Source: Saprospiraceae bacterium
GTDB lineage: Bacteria; Bacteroidota; Bacteroidia; Chitinophagales; Saprospiraceae
Direction: 5' to 3'
Assembly (NCBI GenBank): GCA_013214355.1
Contig: JABSSL010000085.1
Coordinates: forward strand, 1 to 64,000
DNA length: 64,000 nt
Shown: piece after piece, positions 40,179 through 49,846 of the stretch
Numbering within the stretch: position 1 is the first letter of the stretch
Layout: each line of letters begins with the position of its first letter
Program-made: the position numbers and the translations under genes
Notes under the pieces: model-generated
Told to the model about the DNA's origin: nothing
Database searches by the model: none
Seen by the model: only the letters and a program-made list of their open reading frames with translations

Positions 40179-43100
40179 ATGTCAAAACTTAGCAAACGTG
40201 CCAAATTGAGCTGTCTCTTCCTGCTGTTTTTCGGGATTGGGCTGGGAAATTTGGTGGCTCAGAACTTCACTGTGACTGGGACAGTAACCGACGAAAATCA
40301 GGAGACGCTCATCGGCGTGAATATCCTGGTTGAGGGAACCCCTACCGGTACGGTAACTGATATAGATGGGAACTATAAATTGGAGTTGCCAGATCCAAAT
40401 TCCAGGTTAGTCTTCTCCTACACCGGGTACGCAGATCAAATTGTTGCAGTAAATGGGAGATCCAACATTAATGTAATCCTACTACAGAGTGCTTCGACCT
40501 TAAATGAGGTAGTAGTGATTGGTTATGGGGAAGTGAGTAAGCGAGATTTAACGGGTGCCGTATCTTCTGTAAAGTCAGAGGAATTGGATCAACTGAAGCC
40601 CATATCTTTTGAGTCTGGTCTTGCTGCCAGGGCGGCAGGTGTGCAGGTAGTAACCACGCAAGGTGGTCCCGGGGAGAGTGTGAAAATTAGGATTCGTGGT
40701 GGTACCTCTATTAATGCAAGTAACGATCCACTGTACGTAATTGATGGATTCGCAATCGAGGGAAGTGCTATCGGTACAGGACTGGGGATCGGTAATAGCT
40801 CCACCAGCCCGTTAGCTGGCCTTGACCCTAGTAGTATTGAATCTGTAGAGGTCTTGAAGGATGCCTCTGCTACCGCTATCTACGGATCTAGAGGGGCCAA
40901 TGGGGTGATATTGATTACTACTAAGAAGGGGCGTAAGGGTACGACAGAGTTGGATTTCGAAACTTTCCAAAGTTTTGGTAATGTGGCACGTCCCATCGAA
41001 TTGTTGACAGGACAGGAGTATGTGGATTGGTTCAACGAATTTGCACCTTGGAACCCCGATGATCCAACGGGTCAATTCGTAGGCTCCTACCGGGATCAAT
41101 TTGGTAATGATATTGATTTGAACGATCCTAGAGTAATCGTTACCAATTGGCAGGATGAAATTATGCGTACTTCTTCCGCTTCTAACTATCGACTTTCCTT
41201 GCGTGGCGGTACGGACAAATCACGCTTGGCAGGGGCAGTACGTTATTTGAAGCAAGAAGGTATCATTCAATCGTCAGATTTTGAACGAGTAAGTGCGAAC
41301 CTGAACTTTGATCAAGATATTAACGATCGCTTAAAGGCTGGGGTGAACATCAGCTTAGGTGCGAATACTCGGAACGGTGTAGTATCAGCAGCTTCTGAAA
41401 ATGCCAACGGTCGTAATGGTATCATCACCAGTGCTATTCTGTTTAGTCCAGTACAAGGTTTGACGCGCTACAATGATGCCGAATATGATGAGAATGGGCG
41501 CCTAGTTTCTCTACGAAGTGGCGACATCAATAATCCCAACCTATCTTTGAATGGCAACACCAACCAAACGCGGGAAATTCAGTCTTTTGGTAATGTATTT
41601 GTGTCTTACCGTTTGGCCAGAAATCTGACGTTTAAGTCGGCTATCCGTGCTAATTTCTATAGCAGCAAGGGCCAGGCTTATTTTTCTGAGCGTTTTGGAT
41701 GGGGACAGACTGCCAATGGTCGCGCCTTTACTAGAGCGAATAATTCAGGCGGTTTGACTTACGAAAATAGCCTTTCTTACAACCAGAATTTCAAGAATCA
41801 CAAGGTCAACGCGGTAGCTGTATATGAGCAACAGGAGAGCTTCTGGGAGTCGCTGCTGTCACGCTCTACTGGCTTTAACTTACCCGGTGTAAACTTGGAC
41901 AACCTAGCTACGGCAACGGAGACTTTGGCTTCAGAATCTACGCGTTCTGATAATGCACTACAGTCATTCTTAGGTCGTGTAAATTATACTTTTCAGGACA
42001 AATACATTCTTACCTTAAGTGGTCGTTACGATGGATCTTCTCGTTTTGCAGAAGGATCGAAGTGGGGCTTTTTCCCATCGGCTGCCTTAGCGTGGCGACT
42101 GGGAGATGAAGCGATCTTGAAGGATAGTAAAGTCTTGAGTGATGCTAAGATCAAGGTGAGTTATGGTGAGACAGGGAATACCCAGATTGGTTCTTTCCGA
42201 TCTTTACCCGCAGCAGGATTCTCTAGCTATATTTTTGCTGGCGATGTACTAACGGCGGGTATTGCCACCAACCGCTTGGCTAATCCAGGCCTTACCTGGG
42301 AAACTACCTCACAAGCTGACGTAGGATTGTCTCTTTCTTTCTTCGACTACCGATTTAATCTGAATGTAGATTACTACAATAAAGATACTCGAGACCTATT
42401 GCTAGAAGTTCCACTTCCGGGTAACTCTGGCTACGATTTCTCCTTCCAAAACCTAGGTAAGGTGAGAAACGAAGGGTTGGAAATAGCATTCACCTCTACC
42501 AACATCACTTCCAAGAACTTTAGATGGAGCACCAACTTTAACATTAGTTTCAACCAAAACACCGTCTTGGATCTAGGTGATGCAGAGGAATTTTTTGTGC
42601 GGGCCATTGGTGACAACCAAATCAATAATGACTATGTGGTTCGCGTGGGGGAATCTTTGGGCTCTGTATTTGGCCACCGGGTGGATGGTGTCTACAACTT
42701 CCAAGACTTTGTAGAATTTGATGGAATGTCGGATGCCGATGCAGCAGCTAAAATGTACGCAGATGCCAAGGAAATGGGTATTCCCTATTACGATATTTTC
42801 TACACCTTAAAGGATGGAGTAGTAACTACGGGCGGTTCCACTCAGTTCCGACCAGGGATGCCAAAGTTTATAGATACCAACGGAGATGGAATTGTCAATG
42901 ATGATGATCGTACGATCATAGGCAATACTTTACCAAAGCACTTTGGAGGACTTACCAATAACTTCAGCTACAAGAATATTGATCTTTCTGTTTTGGTTTC
43001 TTGGTCTTACGGAAATGATATTTACAATAAGAACTTAAATAAGGGAAATGCTCAGGCGATTCCTTTCTTCAATAAGTATCGCCAGGTACGAGATCGCTGG

Positions 43101-43436
43101 ACACCAGATAATCCTAACACAGTGGTTCCGGGTATCTGGGGTGATGGAGATGGTGGATTCACTAGTAGCGCTTATGATACTTTCCTTGAAGATGGTTCTT
43201 TTGTTCGCTTGAGCAATATCACTTTAGGGTATAATCTCCCCAGAACAGCACTCGCTCGCATTGGTTTCCGCTCACTAAGGGTGTATGCCTCTGCTGACAA
43301 CCTTTATGTTTGGACGAATTATACAGGCTATGATCCTGAGGTAAGCGTAGGCTTCAATCAGCTTACTCCTGGCTTGGATGTAGACTCCTATCCAAGACAA
43401 CGCACCTTCCGTTTTGGCTTGAATGTAGGATTATAA
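40179..43436 (+). CDS. SusC/RagA-family TonB-dependent outer-membrane transporter (second locus)
   Basis: The product has 1085 residues: a signal peptide to about 28 (LGNLVAQ), a carboxypeptidase-regulatory-like domain at about 31-105 (FTVTGTVTDENQETLIGVNI, DIDGNYKLELP), the signature LNEVVVIGYGEVSKRDLTG at about 108-126, a plug with GLAARAAGVQVVTTQGG, KIRIRGGTSINASNDPLYVIDG and ASATAIYGSRGANGVILITTKKG, and a beta-barrel ending QRTFRFGLNVGL. There is no STN domain. It is followed by its SusD partner after 34 bp and by a PKD lipoprotein, a three-gene operon closed by a terminator at 46536-46576. No hybrid regulator is next to it, so control is unknown. Substrate cannot be inferred. Confidence 0.94.
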   Translation: MSKLSKRAKLSCLFLLFFGIGLGNLVAQNFTVTGTVTDENQETLIGVNILVEGTPTGTVTDIDGNYKLELPDPNSRLVFSYTGYADQIVAVNGRSNINVILLQSASTLNEVVVIGYGEVSKRDLTGAVSSVKSEELDQLKPISFESGLAARAAGVQVVTTQGGPGESVKIRIRGGTSINASNDPLYVIDGFAIEGSAIGTGLGIGNSSTSPLAGLDPSSIESVEVLKDASATAIYGSRGANGVILITTKKGRKGTTELDFETFQSFGNVARPIELLTGQEYVDWFNEFAPWNPDDPTGQFVGSYRDQFGNDIDLNDPRVIVTNWQDEIMRTSSASNYRLSLRGGTDKSRLAGAVRYLKQEGIIQSSDFERVSANLNFDQDINDRLKAGVNISLGANTRNGVVSAASENANGRNGIITSAILFSPVQGLTRYNDAEYDENGRLVSLRSGDINNPNLSLNGNTNQTREIQSFGNVFVSYRLARNLTFKSAIRANFYSSKGQAYFSERFGWGQTANGRAFTRANNSGGLTYENSLSYNQNFKNHKVNAVAVYEQQESFWESLLSRSTGFNLPGVNLDNLATATETLASESTRSDNALQSFLGRVNYTFQDKYILTLSGRYDGSSRFAEGSKWGFFPSAALAWRLGDEAILKDSKVLSDAKIKVSYGETGNTQIGSFRSLPAAGFSSYIFAGDVLTAGIATNRLANPGLTWETTSQADVGLSLSFFDYRFNLNVDYYNKDTRDLLLEVPLPGNSGYDFSFQNLGKVRNEGLEIAFTSTNITSKNFRWSTNFNISFNQNTVLDLGDAEEFFVRAIGDNQINNDYVVRVGESLGSVFGHRVDGVYNFQDFVEFDGMSDADAAAKMYADAKEMGIPYYDIFYTLKDGVVTTGGSTQFRPGMPKFIDTNGDGIVNDDDRTIIGNTLPKHFGGLTNNFSYKNIDLSVLVSWSYGNDIYNKNLNKGNAQAIPFFNKYRQVRDRWTPDNPNTVVPGIWGDGDGGFTSSAYDTFLEDGSFVRLSNITLGYNLPRTALARIGFRSLRVYASADNLYVWTNYTGYDPEVSVGFNQLTPGLDVDSYPRQRTFRFGLNVGL

Positions 43437-43470
43437 TTCTCTCTCATTAAAGATTAAAAGACACTACAAG

Positions 43471-44991
43471 ATGAAAAATAAAATATTCAACATCTTTCTT
43501 CCATCCGCTGTAATGCTGCTGCTGTTAGCTGCTTGTAGCGATGACTTTCTAACAGAAAAACCTACCACTTTTGTAAATCCTGATACCTTCTTGGAGGATA
43601 CACGCTCCGCCGAGATCTTTCTCACGGGTGCTTACGATGCCATTCAACACATAGTTTCTGCAGGCGGTAATGGACAGGATGGAATGGGCATTCACTGGGG
43701 CACTATTGCTACCGATGAGGTGGTAGTTCCTGGTTGGGCTGGAGATCGTAAACGCATGTTTTTGCAGCAGGTAACCCCTGGCAATGTAACGGTCGGCCGC
43801 CTTTGGAGATCTTTATATCAGGCGGTCAATGTGACTAATAGTGTTGTAGATCGCATTGGAGCCATGACGGCTGATCAAATTGCCGAAGCGGATAAAAACC
43901 GCATGATTGGAGAGGCTCGCTTCTTGAGAGCCACCTTGTATTTTGATTTAGTAGCAGCATGGGAAAATGTACCGCTAGTTGTAAATGAGGTAGTCAGTCT
44001 AGATAATCTGGATGTACCTCAATCCACTCCCGAAGAAGTCTACAGTTTCATTATAGAGGACTTGTTGTTTGCTGAGGCTAACCTAGCCGCAGAGCAAGGC
44101 GGTGGCAGAGCAACCCAAGGCGCTGCTCAGGCCTTATTGGGGAAAGTATACTTGCAGATGACTGGGTTCCCATTGAATCAATCGGACAAATTTGCCCTTG
44201 CGGCTGAAAAATTGGAGGCGGTAATGAACAGTGGCGTTTATGACCTATTACCGGTTTACTCTAATGTGTTTGACTTAGACAATGAGCAAAGCAAGGAGAT
44301 GGTTTTCTCCATTGGTATGGATGGTCCGGGCCTTGGAGAGGGTGGTCTCCTTAGTACCTTCTATGGTCCGAATGGTAGCGTAAACAACGGTGGTGGCTGG
44401 GGTACCTGTTACATCAACCAAGAGTTTGAGGCGACCTACGATCGCGATGACGTACGTCTAAAGCAGAATATTGCCAAGCACAATCAAAATGCTGATGTCT
44501 TTGTAGATGGTAACAATCCAGTAAGTTGGAGAGGTTGGAAGCACCATGCGGCTAAGCCTAACAACTACGCGAACGATACTCCATTTGACAATCCATACAT
44601 TCGTTATGCGGACGTGCTTCTTTTGTATGCCGAAGCTATGCTTGGACAAGGGCAACTTACCCAGGGTGTCATAGATCAGACCGTGAATCGAATTCGAGCT
44701 AGAGCCCGTGGGACTTCCGAGGCGGTACCAGATATGGTGGCTGGTTCAATAGAACAAATGACCGAGGAACTGCTAAGTGAACGTCGTAAGGAACTTTGTT
44801 TGGAGGGTTGGAGAAGATTCGACCTGGTTCGATTCGGGAGATACAAAGATCGTGTGTTGGCTATTGACCAGGGTGGATGGAGTACAGCTGGAAACCCTGG
44901 ACCTAACTACGAAGACCATGAGATTAGATGGCCTATCCCAGAAACGGAATTGGTATTGAATAGCAGTTTGAAACAGAATCCAGGCTACTAG
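43471..44991 (+). CDS. SusD/RagB-family lipoprotein (second locus)
   Basis: This is a 506-residue lipoprotein (LLAAC, Cys22; then SDDFLTEKPTTFVNPDTF). Family blocks are LWRSLYQAVNVTNSVVDRI, GEARFLRATLYFDLVAAWENVPLV, TQGAAQALLGKVYLQM, PYIRYADVLLLYAEAMLGQG, VNRIRARARG, LLSERRKELCLEGWRRFDL and the end RWPIPETELVLNSSLKQNPGY. It forms the outer-membrane importer with the SusC 34 bp upstream and is itself followed by the PKD lipoprotein after 34 bp. It is intact and of ordinary length. Confidence 0.93.
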   Translation: MKNKIFNIFLPSAVMLLLLAACSDDFLTEKPTTFVNPDTFLEDTRSAEIFLTGAYDAIQHIVSAGGNGQDGMGIHWGTIATDEVVVPGWAGDRKRMFLQQVTPGNVTVGRLWRSLYQAVNVTNSVVDRIGAMTADQIAEADKNRMIGEARFLRATLYFDLVAAWENVPLVVNEVVSLDNLDVPQSTPEEVYSFIIEDLLFAEANLAAEQGGGRATQGAAQALLGKVYLQMTGFPLNQSDKFALAAEKLEAVMNSGVYDLLPVYSNVFDLDNEQSKEMVFSIGMDGPGLGEGGLLSTFYGPNGSVNNGGGWGTCYINQEFEATYDRDDVRLKQNIAKHNQNADVFVDGNNPVSWRGWKHHAAKPNNYANDTPFDNPYIRYADVLLLYAEAMLGQGQLTQGVIDQTVNRIRARARGTSEAVPDMVAGSIEQMTEELLSERRKELCLEGWRRFDLVRFGRYKDRVLAIDQGGWSTAGNPGPNYEDHEIRWPIPETELVLNSSLKQNPGY

Positions 44992-45025
44992 GCACTGATC
45001 TTCTCAAATCAAAAAAAAAACAAAA

Positions 45026-46483
45026 ATGAAGATATATAACTTGAGCTATTACAGTAGCCTATTGTTTTGTGGGGCTATTGTACTCTTCTTAGCAGCTTGT
45101 GAGGAATTCGATATTCGCGAAGGTATCCGAGAAGTCGAGTTCAAAGTCACTGCCAACACTTCCCTAATTACAGAGGGAGAAAGCATCACTTACTTTGATT
45201 CTTCCTTGAACGTAAGTAGTAGAGTTTGGACCTTTGAAGGCGGGGATATCGCTACCTCTGATCAGCCTCAGCTGGACGTAAACTATCCTACTGCGGGTCG
45301 TTTCGGGACTACCTTAGAAGTAACCTTTGCGGATGGAGTAGTGAAGGATCGTCTGTTTTACGTAGAAGTTGAACCACAAGTGGCTGCAGATTTTGATGCC
45401 AATCTCCGAACCGTCGTTGTTGGAGGACAAGTGGAATTCACCAACCTAAGTACAGGATTGGATAATCAAGCCAATGTTTTAGCGATCAATGACGAGACTC
45501 GAGAGAAGGAAGCACCTGTTTATCAATGGACCTTTGAAGGAGGCTCACCCGCAACTAGTACGGATGAAAATCCAGTTGTAAACTATCCTAATACAGGTAC
45601 TTTTAAGGTTTCCCTAGTATCTACTCGTTACGCTCCTGAAAATGTGGGGACGGTAGAAAAAGTAGGATTCATCAATGTGGTCGACGTGAATGTCATTTCG
45701 CCTGCTACGGTTACCTTGACAAAGTTTGGATCACAATTGAATCTTGCTTACCCGGAAGGTTTCAGTACCATTCCCGATGATGAGCTGGGCAACTTCTCTT
45801 TGTCTGTAGACGGTAATGATAGCCCAATCTCATCCATTAGCATTGATGCCAATGATGATAAGGTACTTGTGATGACGCTGATGAACCCAATTATTGAGGA
45901 TAATTCTTCGATTGTACTTAACTACGGAGGCGGGAGCCTTTTTGCTACCTCTGGTTCCTTGGCCGCACCTATCATTGACTTTATCGTAACGAACTCCGTG
46001 GTGAACCTTTGGAGCGGAAATGTGGGCTTTGAAGAAGGTGCTGCGGGCGCTTTCCCTCCCAGCTGGGGGACTTGGAATCCAACCCAGGGGGTGAATAATA
46101 ACGAATTCTACGAAACAACAGAAGAGGATGTGAAAGTAGGGGCGCGTGCCTTGAAGATTTCTTATGATGGATCTGGTGACCAGTGGATCTTAGATAACAA
46201 AGTGCCTGCAGATGTAATTCCTGGTAGTAATTATCGAGTTACTTTCTGGGCCAAATCCACTATGGATGGTGCCATTTTCGATATTCGAGTGATCGAGAAT
46301 GGTTGGGCTGCCGCTAATGATCCTCAAGATGTCTCGCTAACTACAGAATGGCAACAGTACTCCTTTGACTTTGTTGCGAATGATGCTGGTGCAATGAACC
46401 GCAAAATTTGGTGGCAATTGCCAGGCTCGGCGGAGTCCTTCCAGATATTTGTGGATGATCTGAAATTGTATTATTTGGATTAA
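45026..46483 (+). CDS. PKD-domain lipoprotein with C-terminal carbohydrate-binding-like module
   Basis: The 485-residue lipoprotein (LFLAAC, Cys25; then EEFDIREG) has two PKD domains: about 40-120 (NTSLITEGESITYFDSS, WTFEGGDIATSDQPQ, VNYPTAGRFGTTLEV) and about 130-215 (VVGGQVEFTNLS, YQWTFEGGSPATSTDENP, VNYPNTGTFKVSLV). A further sandwich covers about 225-320, and the C-terminal module (VNLWSGNVGFEEGAAGAFPPSW to QIFVDDLKLYYL) resembles CBM4/9-type carbohydrate-binding domains. This is the SusE/SusF-like slot of the operon: a surface glycan-binding protein that helps the SusC/SusD pair capture its ligand. A strong hairpin and T-run lie about 50 nt after the stop. Ligand unknown. Confidence 0.88.
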   Translation: MKIYNLSYYSSLLFCGAIVLFLAACEEFDIREGIREVEFKVTANTSLITEGESITYFDSSLNVSSRVWTFEGGDIATSDQPQLDVNYPTAGRFGTTLEVTFADGVVKDRLFYVEVEPQVAADFDANLRTVVVGGQVEFTNLSTGLDNQANVLAINDETREKEAPVYQWTFEGGSPATSTDENPVVNYPNTGTFKVSLVSTRYAPENVGTVEKVGFINVVDVNVISPATVTLTKFGSQLNLAYPEGFSTIPDDELGNFSLSVDGNDSPISSISIDANDDKVLVMTLMNPIIEDNSSIVLNYGGGSLFATSGSLAAPIIDFIVTNSVVNLWSGNVGFEEGAAGAFPPSWGTWNPTQGVNNNEFYETTEEDVKVGARALKISYDGSGDQWILDNKVPADVIPGSNYRVTFWAKSTMDGAIFDIRVIENGWAAANDPQDVSLTTEWQQYSFDFVANDAGAMNRKIWWQLPGSAESFQIFVDDLKLYYLD

Positions 46484-46535
46484 GCACACAATCCAGTTTT
46501 GTAAAATAGTTCCTGAGCAGGGAACCTAAATGAGG

Positions 46536-46576
46536 CGAGACTTCTGAGGCGATTGGGCTTTAGAAGTCTCGTTTTT
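46536..46576 (+). terminator. Intrinsic terminator after the SusC/SusD/PKD operon
   Basis: The arms cgagacttct (46536-46545) and agaagtctcg (46562-46571) pair perfectly over 10 bp with a 16-nt loop and are followed directly by five T residues. It is the clearest intrinsic terminator in the window and lies only 8 bp before the next start codon. Confidence 0.85.
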
Positions 46577-46584
46577 ATATCGCT

Positions 46585-48348
46585 ATGACCAATCTCTTTA
46601 AATATAGTCAAGCTTTAGGGCTTATGATCTGTGTGGCGTCTACCCTAATGGGGCAGGAAAGCACTTTTATTGATATTTCTGCTGGGGTAGATCTTTTTTC
46701 CTTCGGAGGCGCGCAGGGGATTGCCGTCGGAGATTACAACAATGATGGCTTTGATGACTTCTATGTCTGTGCAGATATTGGGAAGAATAAGTTATTTATG
46801 AATAATGGGGATGGTTCTTTCACCGAAGTAGCCGAAAGCGTAGGATTAGACATCGCAGCTAAGAGCAAAAGTGCGATCTGGGGAGATATCAATAATGATG
46901 GATATATAGATCTATATCTAGCTAATTTGATTAGTAATGATCAATTGTTCCTAAATCAAGGCAACGGAACTTTCCAGGATATCACCAACTCAGCAGCTAT
47001 TCAGAATTGGGAAAACCCTAGCTCCGTCAACATGGCTGATGTCAACAATGATGGCTATTTGGATATCTACATCTCCAATTTATCCGCGGAAAATATCCTG
47101 TACCTGAACCAACAAGACCTTACCTTTCGGAATTTTACGCAGCAATCTGGAGCAAGGGATACAGGCAGTTCCATGGGCTCCATCTTCTTTGATTATGATA
47201 AAGATGGAGATCAGGATCTATTTCTTACACATGATCATGCCGAACCCAGCCTTCTGTATCAAAATGATGGGACAGGACATTTTACAGAAGTAGGTGAGTC
47301 GGCCAAGGCTAATGTACAAGGACTGGGAATGGGAATTGATATCGGAGATATTAATCGGGATGGTTATTCTGACCTATATATCACCAACCTATTCAAAAAC
47401 ACCCTGCTGCTGAATAAGGGAGATGGGACATTCGAGAATATTTCCGCGAGTGCGGGTATTGAAGATTATGGTATGGGATGGGGTACTACTTTCATTGATT
47501 TTGATCGAGATGGGTGGGTGGATATTTACGTAGCCAATGACTCCGATTTTTCTCCCTATCCTAATGTGCTGTATCGGAATTTAGGGGACAATACTTTTAC
47601 TGCCGTCGAGCTCCAGAAGGATATCAGTAGTACGGCTCAAAGTTATGCAGCTGTTTGTCTGGATTATCAGCTGGACGGCCAGTTGGATTTGGCAGTTGCC
47701 AATCGAGGAGGTGAAGAGCATTTTCAGCTTTTCGAAAACACTAATCGCACCGGTAACTGGATTGGTATAAAGTTGAGCGGAGTAGAAAGTAATCGGCAAG
47801 CTATCGGGAGTAAACTGAGGATTGTTGATGGGTTAGGCGAGGTTCACTACAAGGAGTTGACGGCTGGGCATGGCTGGACCAGTCAAAATAGTAGTATTCT
47901 TTATGTCGGGCTAGGGGTAGTCAATTCTATCGATAGCTTGCATATTTCTTGGCCCTCGGGTTTGGAGCAAGCCATGATTGGACCAGGGATTAATCAATAT
48001 TACACAATTGTTGAGGGTCAATTGCCAATGGAGGGGATTATCAATGAACCTTTAATCACTAATACACCCCTACCCCACCGCCAAGAGCAAAGGTTGCGAT
48101 TAGAGGCTTTCCCAAATCCTGCTTATGATGAACTTAGCTTACAAATTCATACACAGAAGCCGGAAGAGTTAAGTCTAGAGGTGCTTGATGTACTAGGTAA
48201 AGTCCTGTTTACCCAGTACCTCAAGAAACCTACATCGTCGAATCAACAGATAGATATGGATATTCGTCAATTTTCATCGCAAAAGCTGCTGATCTTTCAA
48301 ATTCGATCAGCTGATCAGGTAGTAACTAAAAAAGTAATTCTGAATTAA
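46585..48348 (+). CDS. FG-GAP/VCBS and ASPIC/UnbV protein with T9SS sorting domain
   Basis: The 587-residue protein has a signal peptide (LGLMICVASTLMGQ), FG-GAP repeats (VGDYNNDGFDDFYVC, GDINNDGYIDLYLAN, ADVNNDGYLDIYIS, FDYDKDGDQDLFLTH, GDINRDGYSDLYITN, IDFDRDGWVDIYVAND), an ASPIC/UnbV domain (WIGIKLSGVESNRQAIGSK, LYVGLGVVNSIDSLHISWPSG) and a C-terminal type A sorting signal (LEAFPNPAYDELSLQI to TKKVILN). It should cross the outer membrane by T9SS and be surface-attached. It starts just after the terminator that closes the SusC operon, so it may be expressed separately or by read-through, and it ends 9 bp before the convergent dehydrogenase gene. Role at the molecular level is unknown. Confidence 0.9.
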   Translation: MTNLFKYSQALGLMICVASTLMGQESTFIDISAGVDLFSFGGAQGIAVGDYNNDGFDDFYVCADIGKNKLFMNNGDGSFTEVAESVGLDIAAKSKSAIWGDINNDGYIDLYLANLISNDQLFLNQGNGTFQDITNSAAIQNWENPSSVNMADVNNDGYLDIYISNLSAENILYLNQQDLTFRNFTQQSGARDTGSSMGSIFFDYDKDGDQDLFLTHDHAEPSLLYQNDGTGHFTEVGESAKANVQGLGMGIDIGDINRDGYSDLYITNLFKNTLLLNKGDGTFENISASAGIEDYGMGWGTTFIDFDRDGWVDIYVANDSDFSPYPNVLYRNLGDNTFTAVELQKDISSTAQSYAAVCLDYQLDGQLDLAVANRGGEEHFQLFENTNRTGNWIGIKLSGVESNRQAIGSKLRIVDGLGEVHYKELTAGHGWTSQNSSILYVGLGVVNSIDSLHISWPSGLEQAMIGPGINQYYTIVEGQLPMEGIINEPLITNTPLPHRQEQRLRLEAFPNPAYDELSLQIHTQKPEELSLEVLDVLGKVLFTQYLKKPTSSNQQIDMDIRQFSSQKLLIFQIRSADQVVTKKVILN

Positions 48349-48357
48349 TCTGTTTCC

Positions 48358-49221
48358 CTACAAGAAGCTACTTTTTACCTGATTAACGAGCTTCGTGCCA
48401 TCTGGGTCCGAGGCTGTCTTTAGGTGACATAGTGCCTCCGCCCAGGCTGATGTTCGCACGCGGAGCGGAGGTTCCTCCTGCTGTGCCACCTCCAGAATGA
48501 CCTGGGCGACTTCTTCCCCTGTTTGGTACACCTGCAATTCCCCTTCGCCAGCCCGAGACTGAGTACCGGCCATATATTGTTGAAAGATCGGTAGGTATTC
48601 GCCAGAGGCGAGTTGGCCCTCAGCAGAGGCTGTATTGGCTATGGCAGATTTCATGAACTCGGTGCTGATACCACCTGGTTCAACAATACTAAACTTGATA
48701 TTAAAAGGGTCGCTGACGTAAGAGGCGAGTCCCTCGGTGTAGCCTTCCACCGCAAATTTGGCACCACAGTACAACTCATTAAACGGCTGCCCTACTAGCC
48801 CTCCTACGGAGGTAATATTGATGATATGGCCTGAGCGTTGTTTTCGCATGTGTGGAATAACAGTCCGAGTACAGTATACTACTCCGAGGTAGTTAACTTC
48901 TGTTACCCACTTTATTTCTTCAATAGAAGCCTGCTCCGTTGTCTTGCCAAATCCAGCACCAGCATTGTTGATCAGCATATCAATCCTACCGTCAGCCTCC
49001 ATGATAGTATCGACTGCGGTTTGAATGGAGTCTAGATTCGTAACGTCTAGCTGAATCAAGGTAAGATCTAGACCCTCCGTTGTGGCTTGCTGCTGTAGCG
49101 CTTCTCCTTTCGCAAGATTACGCATGGAGGCGTAGACCTTAAAACCATTTCTTGCAAAAAGTAAGGCGCTTTCATAACCTACACCAGTGGAGGTTCCGGT
49201 GATTAAAACATTCTTTTTCAT
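48358..49221 (-). CDS. Short-chain dehydrogenase/reductase (SDR)
   Basis: This is a 287-residue classical SDR. The nucleotide-binding motif TGTSTGVG is at about 8-15, followed by NNAGAG, the catalytic Ser in INITSVGG, and YCGAKFAVEG with the Tyr-x-x-x-Lys pair. LDVTNLDSIQTAV and VEPGGISTEF are typical flanking blocks. I start it at the ATG at 49221 (MKKNVLITG). The longer frame begins at an ATG lying inside the putative operator 49235-49255, so that start is unlikely. The TetR gene just upstream in the same direction has a matching operator, so this enzyme is most likely repressed by it. The substrate is not visible; such pairs often answer to reactive carbonyls or hydrophobic compounds. Confidence 0.9.
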   Translation of the reverse strand: MKKNVLITGTSTGVGYESALLFARNGFKVYASMRNLAKGEALQQQATTEGLDLTLIQLDVTNLDSIQTAVDTIMEADGRIDMLINNAGAGFGKTTEQASIEEIKWVTEVNYLGVVYCTRTVIPHMRKQRSGHIINITSVGGLVGQPFNELYCGAKFAVEGYTEGLASYVSDPFNIKFSIVEPGGISTEFMKSAIANTASAEGQLASGEYLPIFQQYMAGTQSRAGEGELQVYQTGEEVAQVILEVAQQEEPPLRVRTSAWAEALCHLKTASDPDGTKLVNQVKSSFL

Positions 49222-49234
49222 GTGATTTCTTTTA

Positions 49235-49255
49235 TTGGAATGAACATTCATTCCA
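49235..49255. promoter_or_regulatory. Putative TetR operator upstream of the SDR gene
   Basis: The sequence at 49236-49255, tggaatgaacattcattcca, is an inverted repeat with 8-bp arms and a 4-nt centre. It shares 15 identical bases (ttggaatgaacattc) with the site upstream of the adjacent TetR gene. It lies 14 bp before the chosen SDR start. Confidence 0.75.
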
Positions 49256-49274
49256 TTTTGAGTTTAAAAAAATT

Positions 49275-49829
49275 TTAAGCTTTGATAGCATCCCAAGTCA
49301 ATCGCAATTGATTATCAATAGCGTTGACCGAGGTGGAGGCTTGTTGGTTAAATTGCCATCTCAAATGCGATAAGATGGTCCCGCCCAGGAACTGCAGTAA
49401 CTCATTCACGGCTATGCCTTTGATGATACCCTCTGCTTGCCCCTGCTTTAGTAGACGAATGACGGGTTCAATCGCCTGGTAGCCAATGCTTCTTGTTTCC
49501 TCAGTAATCATGGGAGAGGCCTGCAATTGTTCCATAAACTGGAAATACAGTGGATTTTGGACAAAAAAGTCAATGGCTTTCCGATAGTATAAGTCAAACT
49601 GAGTCTTGACGGGTTCGTCGTGGAATAGAGTCTCTAAGATCATCGCTTCCTGCTGTTTGATGTCCACGTAGATGGCGTTGATCAAGGCCTCCTTGTTCTC
49701 AAAGTGATTGTATATCGTACCCATCCCAGTCTTAGCTGCCGTGGCAATAGCCGACATGGGAGCTGCATGTATCCCTTTCTCTACCAACAGCTGTAGCGCC
49801 GCTTCCTTTATTTGCTGTTTCTTATCCAC
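49275..49829 (-). CDS. TetR/AcrR-family transcriptional repressor
   Basis: The regulator has 184 residues if it starts at the GTG at 49829 (VDKKQQIKEAALQLLVEKG). The alternative ATG at 49859 falls inside the operator and would add ten residues not typical of the family. The N-terminal HTH is clear: AALQLLVEKGIHAAPMSAIATAAKTGMGTIYNHFENKEALINAIY. The C-terminal ligand domain (residues about 60-184: PVKTQFDLYYRKAIDFFVQNPLYF, LLKQGQAEGIIKG, FLGGTILSHLRWQF) is helical and poorly conserved, so the inducer is unknown. It lies 53 bp upstream of the SDR start, and both promoters carry the same palindrome, which predicts auto-repression and joint control. Confidence in family is high and in the start moderate. 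Confidence 0.9.
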   Translation of the reverse strand: MDKKQQIKEAALQLLVEKGIHAAPMSAIATAAKTGMGTIYNHFENKEALINAIYVDIKQQEAMILETLFHDEPVKTQFDLYYRKAIDFFVQNPLYFQFMEQLQASPMITEETRSIGYQAIEPVIRLLKQGQAEGIIKGIAVNELLQFLGGTILSHLRWQFNQQASTSVNAIDNQLRLTWDAIKA

Positions 49830-49846
49830 GGCGCAAAGGTATAGGC

